Assembly: GCF_004010325.2 (NCBI RefSeq)
Contig: NZ_SADR02000018.1
Span: forward strand, 1 to 64,000
Direction of reading: 5' to 3'
Source: Mesorhizobium sp. M00.F.Ca.ET.216.01.1.1
Lineage (GTDB): Bacteria > Pseudomonadota > Alphaproteobacteria > Rhizobiales > Rhizobiaceae
Length of the DNA: 64,000 nt
Program-made: the position numbers and the translations under genes
Shown: positions 9,433-19,904 of the stretch, piece after piece
Position numbering within the stretch: the stretch's first letter is position 1
Layout: the number at the start of each line of letters is the position of its first letter
Notes under the pieces: generated by a model
Told to the model about the DNA's origin: nothing
The model's input: only the letters and a program-made list of their open reading frames with translations
Databases searched by the model: none

Positions 9433-9694
9433 GGCGACGCCGTGCTTCGGCGAGCACACCGGCATCCATTTCTTCCAGCGTCTTGGGCCTGCCTTTATGG
9501 GGCAGGGACCCAAACACCTCTTCTGGCCGTGTCTCGGCGAAGACCGGCGCTGGCTTCAGCAGCACGCCCTCCGGGGTATCCTCGACCAGAAGGCGCGTGC
9601 CTGCGTCCCATCCCCTGCGTTTGCGGATCGCGCTAGGCAGGATGACCTGTCCCTTGGTCGAGACGGTAGTTATGAGTTTTCCTGGGGCAGCCAT
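9419..9694 (-). CDS. vapB: VapB-type antitoxin (AbrB/MazE swapped-hairpin fold)
   Basis: A 91-residue antitoxin. The N-terminal half reads KLITTVSTKGQVILPSAIRKRRGWDAGTRLLVE, the classic AbrB/SpoVT DNA-binding hairpin; the C-terminal half (RPEEVFGSLPHKGRPKTLEEMDAGVLAEA) should bind and inhibit VapC. ATG 9694 has AAGGGGA nine bases upstream; a GTG immediately before it is an alternative start. It overlaps vapC by 14 bp, so the pair is co-translated. VapB-VapC complexes usually repress their own promoter; see the direct repeat upstream at 9714-9730. Confidence 0.9.
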   Translation of the reverse strand: MAAPGKLITTVSTKGQVILPSAIRKRRGWDAGTRLLVEDTPEGVLLKPAPVFAETRPEEVFGSLPHKGRPKTLEEMDAGVLAEARRRHARD

Positions 9695-9713
9695 CACTGC
9701 TTGTCCCCTTGAT

Positions 9714-9730
9714 GTAAGACAAACGTAAGA
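9714..9730 (-). promoter_or_regulatory. Candidate VapBC operator: GTAAGA direct repeat
   Basis: GTAAGA occurs at 9714-9719 and again at 9725-9730, one helical turn (11 bp) apart, immediately upstream of vapB. The position fits an autoregulatory site for the VapBC complex, but the repeat is short and the assignment is inference. Confidence 0.35.
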
Positions 9731-9782
9731 TAGATGGAGACCGCGCCGAGTTCAAGACTATGAAGCGAGGTATCCGCTCTTA

Positions 9783-11195
9783 TCAAACCCTGGTGCCGCC
9801 GACCGTCATCTGGTTCATCCTGAGATGCGGCTGGCCGACGCCGACAGGCACACCCTGTCCGGCCTTGCCGCACATGCCGATGCCGGTGTCGAGCTTCATG
9901 TCGTTGCCGATCATCGAAACGCGATGCAAGGCGTCCGGCCCGTTGCCGATCAGCATGGCGCCCTTGATCGGCTGCGTCACCTTGCCGTTCTCGATCATGT
10001 AGGCCTCGGTGCAGCCGAACACGAATTTTCCCGAGGTGATGTCGACCTGGCCGCCGCCGAAGGAAACGGCATAGATGCCGTTCTTGACCGAGGCGATGAT
10101 CTCGTCCGGCTCCATGTCGCCTGATGTCATATAGGTGTTGGTCATGCGCGGCATCGGCTGGTGCGCGTAGCCTTCGCGCCGCCCGTTGCCGGTAGCCTTC
10201 ATGCCCATCAGCCGGGCGTTCTGGCGATCCTGCATGTAGCCGACCAGCTTGCCGTCGTCGATCAGCACGTTGCGGGCCGAAGGCGTGCCTTCGTCGTCGA
10301 CCGTCAGCGAGCCGCGCCGCTCGGTCATGGTGCCGTCGTCGACGACGGTGACTCCCTTCGCCGCCACTTGCTGGCCCATCAGGCCGGCGAAGGCAGAGGT
10401 CTTCTTGCGGTTGAAGTCGCCTTCCAGCCCATGGCCGACCGCTTCGTGCAGCATGACGCCCGGCCAGCCGCTGGACAGCACGATGTCGAAGGTGCCGGCG
10501 GGCGCCGGAATGGCCTCGAGGTTGACCAGTGCCTGCCGCAGCGCCTCCTCGGCCGCATGCTTCCAGCTCTCCTCTACCAGGAATTCGCCAAAACCCTTGC
10601 GTCCGCCCATGCCGTAGGAGCCGCTCTCCTGGCGATCACCATTGCCGACCACCACCTGGACGTTGAGACGAACCAGCGGGCGGATGTCGCGCACCACCTG
10701 GCCGTCGGCGCGCACGATCTCGACATGCTGCCAGGAGGCGGCGAGCGAGGCTGTCACCTGGCGCACGCGCGGGTCCCTGGCGCGCAGCCAGGCGTCGATT
10801 TCCTGAAGCAGCTTGGCCTTGGTCTCGAAGGAGGGCGAGGGGATGGGGTTTTCGTCGCCATAGAGATAGCGGTTGGTGCGGGCGGGCGCCGCGGCAAGCG
10901 TGCCGGAGTAACCGCCCTTGACCGTCGAGACGGCATCGGCCGCACGCAGCAGCGATGCTTCGGAAAGATCGCTGGAATGCGCGTAGCCGCTGGCCTCGCC
11001 GGCGACGGCGCGCAGCCCAAAGCCCTGGTCGGTGTTGAAGTTGGCGGTCTTCAGCCGGCCATTGTCGAACATCAGCGCCTCGCTCTCGCTGTATTCGAGG
11101 AACAATTCGCCGTCGTCGGCGCCGTTGATGGTCTCGGCGACGATCTGCTTGATGCGATCGTCGGAAATGTCGAATTGGCCGATCAGGCTGTTCAT
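9783..11195 (-). CDS. tldD: Metalloprotease TldD
   Basis: A 470-residue TldD of normal length. The zinc-binding HExxxH motif is at residues 250-255 (MLHEAVGHGLEGD). Other family marks are LSSGWPGVMLHEA, DDGTMTERRGSLTVDDEGTP and SVKNGIYAVSFGGGQVDITSGKFVFGCTEAYMI. TldD pairs with TldE (PmbA) to degrade unfolded peptides and mature microcins; the TldE partner is not in this window. I use ATG 11195 (MNSLIGQFDI), since the 22 residues upstream in frame are not family-like. It is transcribed away from the IalB-family gene with a gap of about 145 bp. Confidence 0.95.
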   Translation of the reverse strand: MNSLIGQFDISDDRIKQIVAETINGADDGELFLEYSESEALMFDNGRLKTANFNTDQGFGLRAVAGEASGYAHSSDLSEASLLRAADAVSTVKGGYSGTLAAAPARTNRYLYGDENPIPSPSFETKAKLLQEIDAWLRARDPRVRQVTASLAASWQHVEIVRADGQVVRDIRPLVRLNVQVVVGNGDRQESGSYGMGGRKGFGEFLVEESWKHAAEEALRQALVNLEAIPAPAGTFDIVLSSGWPGVMLHEAVGHGLEGDFNRKKTSAFAGLMGQQVAAKGVTVVDDGTMTERRGSLTVDDEGTPSARNVLIDDGKLVGYMQDRQNARLMGMKATGNGRREGYAHQPMPRMTNTYMTSGDMEPDEIIASVKNGIYAVSFGGGQVDITSGKFVFGCTEAYMIENGKVTQPIKGAMLIGNGPDALHRVSMIGNDMKLDTGIGMCGKAGQGVPVGVGQPHLRMNQMTVGGTRV

Positions 11196-11341
11196 AGCGG
11201 GTCCGTCCGTGGCAAAGGTGATTGTCCCTGACGATGTAGGCGCGAAGCCGCGCCCAGACAATCGGCAATGACAATTGTCATCACCGGAGGGCCGATCAAC
11301 AACCGTTTTCGTTGGAAAGGATTTGGGGTTTGGACGCGGTT

Positions 11342-11872
11342 TCAGGGCAGGGCGGCGAAACCGTCAGCAAAGCCCTTGAGGTCGACGGGAATGCCGATGC
11401 CTTCTTCCGGCGTCTGGAAGACGATGAAGGTGGCCGACGTTCCGGTCTTCAGCGTGTCGAGCAGCGGCTTTTCGAGAATGACCTCGGCGTAGCAGCCGTC
11501 CTGGAAGCAGCGCACGAAATAGGCGCGGCCGATGTCCTTGCCGTCGACGTTGAGGCCAAGCCCGTTGGGCAGCAGCACGCCGAGCGGCGCCAGCACGCGC
11601 AGGATCTCGGCCTTGTTGTCGGCGGTGCGCAGCACGACGACGGAAAGACCCATCTCGGGACGGTCCTCGGCGACGACATTCTGCATCATCACGCATTGTT
11701 CGGACGTGGCGCCGGCCGGCGTATCGCAGATGATCGACCACGCCCCATGCGTCGACTTGACCGTGCCGCTTGGCTGCCCGGCGTTGGACAGGCCGATGCC
11801 AGACAAGCCGACACCAAATACGGCGGCCAGAAAGATGACCTTCGCCAAGGGTCTCGAAAGCCAAGAGTTCAT
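11342..11872 (-). CDS. Invasion-associated locus B (IalB) family protein
   Basis: A 176-residue exported protein with a signal peptide (hydrophobic stretch VIFLAAVFGVGLSGIGL) and the IalB-family core: HGAWSIICDTP, CVMMQNV, a pair of cysteines in VRCFQDGCYAEV, and a beta-rich C-terminal half ending GFADGFAALP. IalB was named in Bartonella for erythrocyte invasion, but the family is widespread in free-living Rhizobiales, where its role is unclear. ATG 11872 is preceded by GGAG at five bases; the first in-frame start, 21 bp upstream, lacks this. The gene diverges from the cytochrome oxidase operon. Confidence 0.87.
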   Translation of the reverse strand: MNSWLSRPLAKVIFLAAVFGVGLSGIGLSNAGQPSGTVKSTHGAWSIICDTPAGATSEQCVMMQNVVAEDRPEMGLSVVVLRTADNKAEILRVLAPLGVLLPNGLGLNVDGKDIGRAYFVRCFQDGCYAEVILEKPLLDTLKTGTSATFIVFQTPEEGIGIPVDLKGFADGFAALP

Positions 11873-12245
11873 GACGGCTCCATTGCGAATCACGGCACTT
11901 TAAGCCGCGCCAAAGCCAAGTAAAGGACGAGACCGTCGCCGGTCTGCCCCGACGGCGGCGATAATGCGCTTTTCCGTGTCAAATTCGCCCGAATTGCGAC
12001 CGCTCGGCGCATTGCGCCACGCATTCGGCTGCGATAGAGCCGTCGCCCGGACTGCGATGATCCTCAAGGACGCGCTCACCGCAAAAGCCGCAACGACGCC
12101 TGCGCGCAAAAATGCCGCACGGTTTCCTCCGCTCCTTTCTTGCGGAGGCAAATAGAGTATGGTTTGAACCAGCCTCGGGACTGTCCGGGATTCCCGTCCC
12201 GGCTTGGTTCGATATTCTTGCGGTTCGATCGCGAGGAACTGGGAG
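11873..12245. promoter_or_regulatory. Intergenic region between IalB gene and cytochrome oxidase operon
   Basis: This 373-bp divergent region must hold the promoters for the IalB gene (minus) and the ctaC operon (plus). I see a perfect hairpin, CCTCCGC with GCGGAGG, at 12126-12148, and a GC-rich inverted stretch around 12185-12202. A 63-codon frame at 11964-12155 has no supporting ribosome site or recognisable content and I do not call it. No promoter boxes stand out clearly. Confidence 0.45.
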
Positions 12246-13136
12246 ATGATGAGGGCGATGAGAAAATTCCTAGCAAGCGCCAATTTTCTAGCAGGGGCCG
12301 CCGCTACAGTCTTCGCTGGTGGATCCGCCCATGCAGCCCAGCCGGCGCCCTGGGAGATAAACTTCCAGCCTGCCGCGACCGACATCATGCGGCAGATCAC
12401 GTGGTTCGAGCAATACACGCTGTGGTTCGTCGTGCCGATCACGCTTTTGGTGCTGGTCCTTCTCGCCTATTGCATCTGGAAATTCCGCGCCAGCGTCAAC
12501 CCGACCCCGTCGCGCACCAGCCACAACACGCTGATCGAGGTGATCTGGACCGTTGGACCGGTCGTCATCCTGCTCTGTCTCGCCATTCCCTCGTTCCAGC
12601 TGCTGACCTCGCAATACACGCCGCCGGAAGAGGCCAAGCTGACCATCAAGGCGACCGGCAACCAGTGGAACTGGGACTACGAGTACCAGACCGGCGACAC
12701 GCTTTCCTTCAATTCGGCGATCCTGCCGGATTCTGACCGCGCAGCAGCCGGCAAGGAAGATCGCGCCGTCTATCCGCGCCTGCTTGCCGTCGACAACGAG
12801 ATGGTGGTGCCGGTCAACACCATGACCCGCGTGCTGGTAACGGCGACCGACGTGATCCACGCCTTTGCCATGCCGTCCTTCGGCATCAAGACCGATGCGG
12901 TCCCGGGCCGCATCAACGAGGTCTGGTTCAAGGCCGAGAAGGAAGGCCTCTATTACGGCCAGTGCTCGGAGTTGTGCGGCAAGGACCACGCCTTCATGCC
13001 GATCGCGATCCGCGTCGTCTCCGACGCACAGTACAAGGCCTGGGCGGCGGCAGCCAAGAACGACCTCCCCGGCGCCAACAAAGCGCTGATGGCCGAGGTC
13101 GACGGCACAAACAAGGTAGCGGCCGCCGGCAACTGA
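12246..13136 (+). CDS. ctaC: Cytochrome c oxidase subunit II
   Basis: A 296-residue CuA subunit of the aa3-type terminal oxidase. It has a signal peptide ending near GGSAHAA, two membrane spans (LWFVVPITLLVLVLLAYCIW and IEVIWTVGPVVILLCLAI), the aromatic cytochrome c-docking patch NQWNWDYEYQ, and the CuA ligands in VIHAFAMPSFG, QCSELCGKDHAFM. The first in-frame ATG with a good ribosome site (GAGGAA, seven bases away) is 12246; ATG 12258 is also possible. It opens the cta operon and lies 36 bp before ctaD. Confidence 0.96.
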   Translation: MMRAMRKFLASANFLAGAAATVFAGGSAHAAQPAPWEINFQPAATDIMRQITWFEQYTLWFVVPITLLVLVLLAYCIWKFRASVNPTPSRTSHNTLIEVIWTVGPVVILLCLAIPSFQLLTSQYTPPEEAKLTIKATGNQWNWDYEYQTGDTLSFNSAILPDSDRAAAGKEDRAVYPRLLAVDNEMVVPVNTMTRVLVTATDVIHAFAMPSFGIKTDAVPGRINEVWFKAEKEGLYYGQCSELCGKDHAFMPIAIRVVSDAQYKAWAAAAKNDLPGANKALMAEVDGTNKVAAAGN

Positions 13137-14825
<1,689 letters not shown>

Positions 14826-14849
14826 GCGGCTGCCCGCACGAATACGAAG

Positions 14850-14870
14850 CCGCCGGCCGTCCGGCGGTTT
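14850..14870 (+). terminator. Hairpin between ctaD and ctaB
   Basis: CCGCCGG and CCGGCGG form a seven-pair stem around a CCGT loop, followed by TTT. It lies 25 bp after the ctaD stop and may partly end transcription, lowering expression of the assembly genes compared with the structural subunits. The poor T run suggests an attenuator rather than a full stop. Confidence 0.45.
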
Positions 14871-14901
14871 CGGCCAACGGAATGATGGACTTGAAGTACG
14901 C

Positions 14902-15846
14902 ATGGCCCTTGCCGACAACACATTGATTGACGAGCCGCGCTTTCGCATGTCGGAAGCCACGGCGGGCGATTTCTTCGCCCTGCTGAAGCCGCGCGTCATG
15001 TCGCTGGTGGTGTTCACCGCCTTTGTCGGCCTGGTGGCGGCGCCGGTGACTATCAATCCGCTGCTGGCGGTGATCGCCGTCCTGGCTATTGCCATAGGTG
15101 CTGGCGCCTCCGGCGCGCTCAACATGTGGTATGACGCCGACATCGATGCGGTGATGACCAGAACCGCAAGCCGCCCGGTGCCCGCCGGCCGCATCCTGCC
15201 GGGCGAGGCGCTGAGCTTCGGCCTGGTGCTGTCGGTGCTGTCGGTGATGACGCTCGGCGTCCTCGTCAATTGGCTGTCGGCGGCGCTTCTCGCCTTCACC
15301 ATCTTCTTCTATGCCGTCGTCTATACGATGTGGCTGAAGCGCTGGACGCCGCAGAACATCGTCATCGGCGGCGCCGCCGGCGCCATCCCTCCTGTCATCG
15401 GCTGGGCGGCGGTGACCGGATCGGTCAGCCTGGAAAGCCTTGTGCTGTTCCTGATCATCTTCCTGTGGACGCCGCCGCATTTCTGGGCGCTCGCGCTGTT
15501 CAAGTCCGACGACTATGCCAGGGCCGGCATCCCGATGATGCCGAATGTCGCCGGCCAGGCTTCGACCAGGCGCCAGATCTTTTCCTATGCGCTGATCCTT
15601 GCGCCGGTCGGTGTGCTGCCGTGGGCGCTTGGCTTCACCACGCCAGCCTATGGTGTGGTCGCGCTGCTGCTCGGCACCGGCTTCGTCTGGTATGCGTGGA
15701 AGGTGCTGCGGATGGCGGATGACGACCGTGCCATGCAGCCGGCCAAGGCCTTGTTCGGCTATTCGCTGCTCTACCTCTTCGCCATCTTCGCCGCCTACCT
15801 CGGCGACTGCGTCGTCGGTCGCGCGCTCGCCATGGGGGGAGCATGA
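14902..15846 (+). CDS. ctaB: Protoheme IX farnesyltransferase (heme O synthase)
   Basis: A 314-residue UbiA-superfamily prenyltransferase that adds a farnesyl group to heme b to make heme o, the precursor of heme a for the aa3 oxidase. The polyprenyl-diphosphate motif [25 protein letters not shown] is intact (N, two D, M-R-T), and a second aspartate region follows at [16 protein letters not shown]. About nine hydrophobic spans are visible. The stop overlaps the next small gene by four bases. The heme a synthase partner (CtaA) is not in this window. Confidence 0.96.
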   Translation: MALADNTLIDEPRFRMSEATAGDFFALLKPRVMSLVVFTAFVGLVAAPVTINPLLAVIAVLAIAIGAGASGALNMWYDADIDAVMTRTASRPVPAGRILPGEALSFGLVLSVLSVMTLGVLVNWLSAALLAFTIFFYAVVYTMWLKRWTPQNIVIGGAAGAIPPVIGWAAVTGSVSLESLVLFLIIFLWTPPHFWALALFKSDDYARAGIPMMPNVAGQASTRRQIFSYALILAPVGVLPWALGFTTPAYGVVALLLGTGFVWYAWKVLRMADDDRAMQPAKALFGYSLLYLFAIFAAYLGDCVVGRALAMGGA

Positions 15847-16010
15847 TCGTGGCCGACAAGAAGCTTGAACTGGTAACGCTGACGGAACGCCAGCAGAAGG
15901 CACGGCGCAATCGTTCGGTCGCTATCGGAGTGGCGCTGGCGGTGCTTGTTGCCATCTTCTATGTCGCCACCATCGTGAAATTCGGTCACAACCTCCCCGG
16001 GGCGATGTGA
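15843..16010 (+). CDS. CoxF-like small single-span membrane protein
   Basis: A 55-residue gene too short for most automatic cut-offs. It starts [18 protein letters not shown], has a basic patch (KARRNR) and one membrane span ([21 protein letters not shown]), and ends [10 protein letters not shown]. Its ATG overlaps the ctaB stop (ATGA), and its own stop is eight bases before ctaG. A short open frame with these features between ctaB and ctaG is usual in alphaproteobacteria and is called CoxF or a cytochrome oxidase assembly protein; no biochemical function is settled. The tight overlaps and constant position make it a confident gene. Confidence 0.85.
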   Translation: MIVADKKLELVTLTERQQKARRNRSVAIGVALAVLVAIFYVATIVKFGHNLPGAM

Positions 16011-16018
16011 GGCCGACG

Positions 16019-16651
16019 ATGAACCGCGTGACAGTCACCGATCCCACCAAGAAGAACACCAACCGCATCGTCGCTGGCGTCTGCATTGCCTTTTTCGGCG
16101 GCATGATCGGCATGGCCTACGCCGCGGTGCCGCTCTACACGATGTTCTGCCAGGCCACCGGCTATGGCGGCACGGTGAAGCGCGCGACGCAGCAATATGC
16201 CGACCGCGTGCTCGACCGCGACATCACCATTCGCTTCGATGCCAACACCGCCGGCGTCCCCTGGCAGTTCCAGCCGGCCGCGCGCTCGATCACCATCAAG
16301 ATCGGCGAGACAGCGCAGGCGCATTACAGCGCGACCAACAAGTTCGACCGCGCCATCACCGGCCGCGCGACCTTCAACGTGCAACCGGAGATGGCCGGCC
16401 CATACTTCAACAAGGTCGAGTGCTTCTGCTTCACCGACACCACGCTGAAGCCCGGCGAGACGCTGGACATGCCGGTCGTGTTCTATGTGGATCCCGACAT
16501 CGTCAACGTGCCGGAACTGAAGGACCTGAAGACGATCACGCTGTCCTACACGATGTTCCCGGTCGAGAACAACAAGCCGGTCGCGTCGTCAGGGCCGGTC
16601 AAAGGCAAGAGCAACAAAGTTTCACATACCGAAGGAAGCCTCGGGGGTTGA
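16019..16651 (+). CDS. ctaG: Cytochrome c oxidase assembly protein CtaG/Cox11
   Basis: A 210-residue Cox11-type copper chaperone that delivers copper to the CuB site of subunit I. One N-terminal membrane anchor ([24 protein letters not shown], followed by the conserved CQATGYGG) leads to a periplasmic immunoglobulin-like domain with the copper-binding CFCF motif in [13 protein letters not shown]. The C-terminal YTMFPVEN is also typical. The start is ATG 16019; a GTG at 16007 that overlaps the previous stop is an alternative. It ends one base before ctaE. Confidence 0.95.
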   Translation: MNRVTVTDPTKKNTNRIVAGVCIAFFGGMIGMAYAAVPLYTMFCQATGYGGTVKRATQQYADRVLDRDITIRFDANTAGVPWQFQPAARSITIKIGETAQAHYSATNKFDRAITGRATFNVQPEMAGPYFNKVECFCFTDTTLKPGETLDMPVVFYVDPDIVNVPELKDLKTITLSYTMFPVENNKPVASSGPVKGKSNKVSHTEGSLGG

Positions 16652-16652
16652 T

Positions 16653-17534
16653 ATGGCAGACGCGCACGCAAAACCACAACATGACTACCATCTCGTCGAC
16701 CCGAGCCCTTGGCCTTTCCTGGGCTCTGTAGGGGCGCTGGTGACCGCGATCGGCGGCGTCTGCCTAATGCAATATCTAAAGGCCGGCAACGTCCCGATCT
16801 TCGGTTTCAACGTCGCCAATCCGTGGCTGTTCTTCATTGGCCTGCTGATCGTCCTCTACACGATGTATGCCTGGTGGTCGGATACCATCAAGGAAGCACA
16901 TGAGGGCCACCATACCCGCGTCGTGTCGCTGCATCTGCGCTACGGCATGATTATGTTCATCGCCTCCGAGGTGATGTTCTTCGTCGCGTGGTTCTGGGCC
17001 TTCTTCGACGCCAGCCTGTTTCCCGGCGAGGCGCAGCAATACGCCCGCACCGCCTTTACCGGCGGCGTCTGGCCGCCGAAGGGCCTCGAGGTTCTCGATC
17101 CTTTCCACCTGCCGCTCTACAATACCATTATCCTGCTTCTGTCGGGCACGACGGTCACCTGGGCACACCACTCGCTCATCCACGGCGACCGCAAGGGGCT
17201 GGTCAACGGCCTGGTGCTGACCGTCGCCCTCGGCATGCTGTTCACCATGGTGCAGGCCTACGAGTACATGCACGCGCCGTTCGGCTTCAAGGATTCCATC
17301 TACGGCGCAACCTTCTTCATGGCGACCGGCTTCCATGGTTTCCATGTCATCATCGGCACCATCTTCCTGCTGGTCTGCCTGGTCCGCGCCATGAAGGGTG
17401 ATTTCACGCCCAAGCAGCATTTCGGCTTCGAGGCGGCGGCCTGGTACTGGCACTTCGTCGACGTGGTCTGGCTGTTCCTGTTCACGTCGATCTATGTTTG
17501 GGCATCGAGCGGCGCGATGATCGAACCGCACTGA
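16653..17534 (+). CDS. ctaE: Cytochrome c oxidase subunit III
   Basis: A 293-residue, seven-span subunit of the aa3 oxidase. It opens [21 protein letters not shown], and carries [58 protein letters not shown] and the closing [25 protein letters not shown], all standard. It stabilises subunit I and binds lipids, and does not hold redox metals. Its ATG comes one base after ctaG, so it is coupled to it. A terminator-like hairpin follows at 17557. Confidence 0.97.
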   Translation: MADAHAKPQHDYHLVDPSPWPFLGSVGALVTAIGGVCLMQYLKAGNVPIFGFNVANPWLFFIGLLIVLYTMYAWWSDTIKEAHEGHHTRVVSLHLRYGMIMFIASEVMFFVAWFWAFFDASLFPGEAQQYARTAFTGGVWPPKGLEVLDPFHLPLYNTIILLLSGTTVTWAHHSLIHGDRKGLVNGLVLTVALGMLFTMVQAYEYMHAPFGFKDSIYGATFFMATGFHGFHVIIGTIFLLVCLVRAMKGDFTPKQHFGFEAAAWYWHFVDVVWLFLFTSIYVWASSGAMIEPH

Positions 17535-17556
17535 CGTCAATCCGAGGAAAGCGATG

Positions 17557-17590
17557 AGGCGGCTGCGGCGACGTGGCCGCCTTATCTTTT
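17557..17590 (+). terminator. Terminator-like hairpin after ctaE
   Basis: AGGCGGC (17557-17563) pairs with GCCGCCT (17576-17582), followed by TATCTTTT. It probably ends or reduces the cta transcript before DUF983 and surf1. Confidence 0.6.
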
Positions 17591-17613
17591 GCGGTCAATG
17601 GTTCTAAGGTTCC

Positions 17614-17664
17614 GAAGCATGATCCCGAAAAGTGGGATCCGGTTTTCGGGCAAGATCATGCTTC
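17614..17664. repeat. Rhizobial intergenic palindromic repeat (REP/RIME-like)
   Basis: GAAGCATGATC at the left end is mirrored by GATCATGCTTC at the right, with an inner stem CCGAAAA / TTTTCGG. The same inner stem recurs at 24188-24209 and in weaker form at 45010-45027. Such mosaics are common between genes in rhizobia. It ends 15 bp before the DUF983 start and may act as an RNA processing or stability element. Confidence 0.7.
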
Positions 17665-17679
17665 AAGGGAAATGGTTGC

Positions 17680-18066
17680 ATGAGCGACGACAAGGCGATC
17701 TGGCCACCCATCGATCCGATTTCGGCCGGCCTGCACGGGCGCTGCCCGCGCTGCGGCGAGGGACGGCTGTTTTCGGGATTTCTCAGCGTCGGCAACCGCT
17801 GCACCAATTGCGGCCTCGACTATTCCTTCGCCGATGCAGGCGATGGACCTGCAGTGTTCGTCATCCTCATCATCGGCTTCATCGTTGTCGGGCTGGCATT
17901 GTGGATGGAGGTGACGCTGAACCCGCCGCTTTGGCTGCATCTGGTGCTGTGGATACCACTGACACTGGTGCTGTGCCTGACCGCACTGAGGCTGATCAAG
18001 GGCGTGCTTTTGACGCTGCAATACCGCAACAAGGCGGCCGAGGGCAGGCTGGACAGCGGCGAATGA
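17680..18066 (+). CDS. DUF983 family membrane protein
   Basis: A 128-residue protein of the DUF983 family. An N-terminal zinc-ribbon-like part carries two CxxC pairs (GRCPRCGEGRLFSGFLSVGNRC and TNCG), followed by two membrane spans (AVFVILIIGFIVVGLALWM and LVLWIPLTLVLCLTALRL). DUF983 genes are regularly found with cytochrome oxidase genes in alphaproteobacteria, and a role in oxidase assembly is suspected, not shown. I use ATG 17680 (MSDDKAIWPP); the frame upstream falls in the palindromic repeat. The stop overlaps the surf1 start by four bases. Confidence 0.88.
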   Translation: MSDDKAIWPPIDPISAGLHGRCPRCGEGRLFSGFLSVGNRCTNCGLDYSFADAGDGPAVFVILIIGFIVVGLALWMEVTLNPPLWLHLVLWIPLTLVLCLTALRLIKGVLLTLQYRNKAAEGRLDSGE

Positions 18067-18818
18067 GCGAGGCATCCGGTTTGGTTGCAGGCCGTTCGCG
18101 GCCGAAGACGGCATTGATGCTCGGCCTCGGCCTTGTGCTGTTCTTCGTCCTGCTGGGGCTCGGCACCTGGCAGGTCCAGCGCCTTTACTGGAAGGAAGGC
18201 CTCCTCCAGACCATCGACCAGCGCACGCATTCCGCGCCGCGGCCGCTGGCCGATGTCGAAAGAGAGTTCACGTCCACCGGCGACGTTGACTACACGCCTG
18301 TGACGGTGACCGGCACGTTCCTGCACCGTGGCGAGCGGCATTTCTTCGCCACCTGGGAAGGCGCCTCCGGCTTCGATGTCTTCACGCCGCTGCAGCTGGA
18401 CGACGGCCGCTTTGTTCTCATTAACCGCGGCTTCGTACCCTACGACCTCAAGGACGCTGCCAGGCGTCCTCAGGGGCAGGTGGCGGGCAAGGTGACGGTG
18501 ACCGGGCTCGCCCGCAATCCGCTGCCGGCGAAGCCCTCGATGATGCTTCCCGACAATGATGCGCAAAAGAACATCTTCTACTGGAAGGACCGCGACGCGA
18601 TGGCGACGAGCGCCGGCCTGCCGGCCGGCGCCGGCCTGGTGCCGTTCTTCATCGACGTAAATGCCGCGCCGAACCCCGGCGGTTTGCCGGTCGGCGGCGT
18701 CACCGTCATCGACCTGCCGAACAGCCATTTGCAATATGCGATAACCTGGTACGGCCTTGCCGCAGCACTTGCCGGCGTTTTGGTCTTCAGGCTTCGCCGG
18801 CCGGCGAAACAGGCATGA
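18063..18818 (+). CDS. SURF1 family cytochrome oxidase assembly protein
   Basis: A 251-residue SURF1 (Shy1) homologue that supports insertion of heme a into subunit I. It has the two-span layout: an N-terminal span (TALMLGLGLVLFFVLLGLGTWQVQRLYWK) and a C-terminal one (LQYAITWYGLAAALAGVLVF), with a periplasmic domain between. Family marks include LGTWQ, FDVFTPL, VLINRGFVP and the final NSHLQYAITWYGLA. The ATG overlaps the DUF983 stop (ATGA). It continues the oxidase assembly set, then the strand runs on into ispH. Confidence 0.94.
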   Translation: MSEASGLVAGRSRPKTALMLGLGLVLFFVLLGLGTWQVQRLYWKEGLLQTIDQRTHSAPRPLADVEREFTSTGDVDYTPVTVTGTFLHRGERHFFATWEGASGFDVFTPLQLDDGRFVLINRGFVPYDLKDAARRPQGQVAGKVTVTGLARNPLPAKPSMMLPDNDAQKNIFYWKDRDAMATSAGLPAGAGLVPFFIDVNAAPNPGGLPVGGVTVIDLPNSHLQYAITWYGLAAALAGVLVFRLRRPAKQA

Positions 18819-18888
18819 TCGCCACCACCGCCCTTGACATGGCAGGTGTGCGCACCTCATTTCGGCTTTGATCAACCGGCTCGGAATC

Positions 18889-19899
18889 ATGCTTCATACG
18901 ACCACGAAGCCACCACTGATGATACGGCTCTGCCAGCCGCGCGGCTTCTGCGCCGGCGTCGACCGCGCCATCCAGATCGTCGTGCTGGCGTTGAAGAAAT
19001 ACGGCGCGCCGGTCTATGTCCGCCACGAGATCGTGCACAACCGCTATGTCGTCGAAGGGCTGCAGAGCCTCGGCGCGGTGTTCATCGAGGAACTGTCCGA
19101 GATCCCGGCTGAGCACCGCCAGAGCCCGGTCGTCTTTTCGGCGCATGGCGTGCCGAAATCGGTGCCCGCGGATGCTCAGGCGCGCAATCTCTTTTATCTC
19201 GATGCCACCTGTCCGCTGGTCTCGAAGGTCCACAAGCAGGCGATGCGCCATCAGCGGCTCGGCCGTCATGTGCTTTTGATCGGCCATGCCGGCCATCCGG
19301 AAGTCATCGGTACGATGGGCCAACTGCCGGACGGCGCGGTCACGCTGATCGAGACCGAAGCCGATGCCGCGACCTTTGTGCCCGCCGACCCGGCAGCGCT
19401 CGGCTTCGTCACCCAGACGACGCTGTCGGTCGAGGATACCGCCGGCATCATCCGCGCTTTGCAGGATCGTTTCCCCGAATTGCATGCGCCGGCCGCCGAA
19501 TCGATCTGCTATGCCACCACCAATCGCCAGGAAGCGGTCAAGGAGACCGCCGCGGGCGCTGATCTCTTCCTGGTCGTCGGCGCCCCCAATTCCTCCAACT
19601 CGCGGCGTCTTGTCGAAGTGGCGGAACGCGCCGGCGCCTCGATGTCGCTTCTCGTACAGCGCGCCTCCGAGATTCCATGGAATGATATCGCCGGCATCTC
19701 GACGCTCGGCCTGTCGGCGGGCGCGTCGGCGCCGGAAATCATCGTCGACGAGATCGTCGATGCGTTCCGGCAGCGCTTCGACGTGACGATCGAGTTGGCG
19801 GTCACGGCGACGGAAACGGAGGATTTTCCGGTCATGCGGGTTCTGCGCGATGTCGAACTGACGGCGGCCGACATGGCCTTCGTCAACGGGGCCGCGTAA
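18889..19899 (+). CDS. ispH: 4-hydroxy-3-methylbut-2-enyl diphosphate reductase
   Basis: A 336-residue iron-sulphur enzyme, the last step of the MEP pathway, yielding IPP and DMAPP. The three cluster cysteines lie in [23 protein letters not shown] and [11 protein letters not shown]. Substrate-binding histidines are in [14 protein letters not shown] and GHAGHPEV, and the catalytic glutamate follows in family position. I start at ATG 18889; [10 protein letters not shown] at residue 11 and a TTG at 18868 are alternatives. It lies after surf1, in the usual rhizobial order surf1-ispH-thrB-rnhA, and complements dxs at 4.1 kb. Confidence 0.96.
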   Translation: MLHTTTKPPLMIRLCQPRGFCAGVDRAIQIVVLALKKYGAPVYVRHEIVHNRYVVEGLQSLGAVFIEELSEIPAEHRQSPVVFSAHGVPKSVPADAQARNLFYLDATCPLVSKVHKQAMRHQRLGRHVLLIGHAGHPEVIGTMGQLPDGAVTLIETEADAATFVPADPAALGFVTQTTLSVEDTAGIIRALQDRFPELHAPAAESICYATTNRQEAVKETAAGADLFLVVGAPNSSNSRRLVEVAERAGASMSLLVQRASEIPWNDIAGISTLGLSAGASAPEIIVDEIVDAFRQRFDVTIELAVTATETEDFPVMRVLRDVELTAADMAFVNGAA

Positions 19900-19904
19900 C
19901 GCGC

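Noticed and set aside
11964-12155. A 63-codon frame in the divergent region before ctaC
   Set aside because: No ribosome site, no family, and it runs through a hairpin.
17589-18062. An N-terminal extension of SURF1 through the DUF983 gene
   Set aside because: It lies in another frame of the DUF983 gene, and SURF1 has a coupled ATG at 18063.
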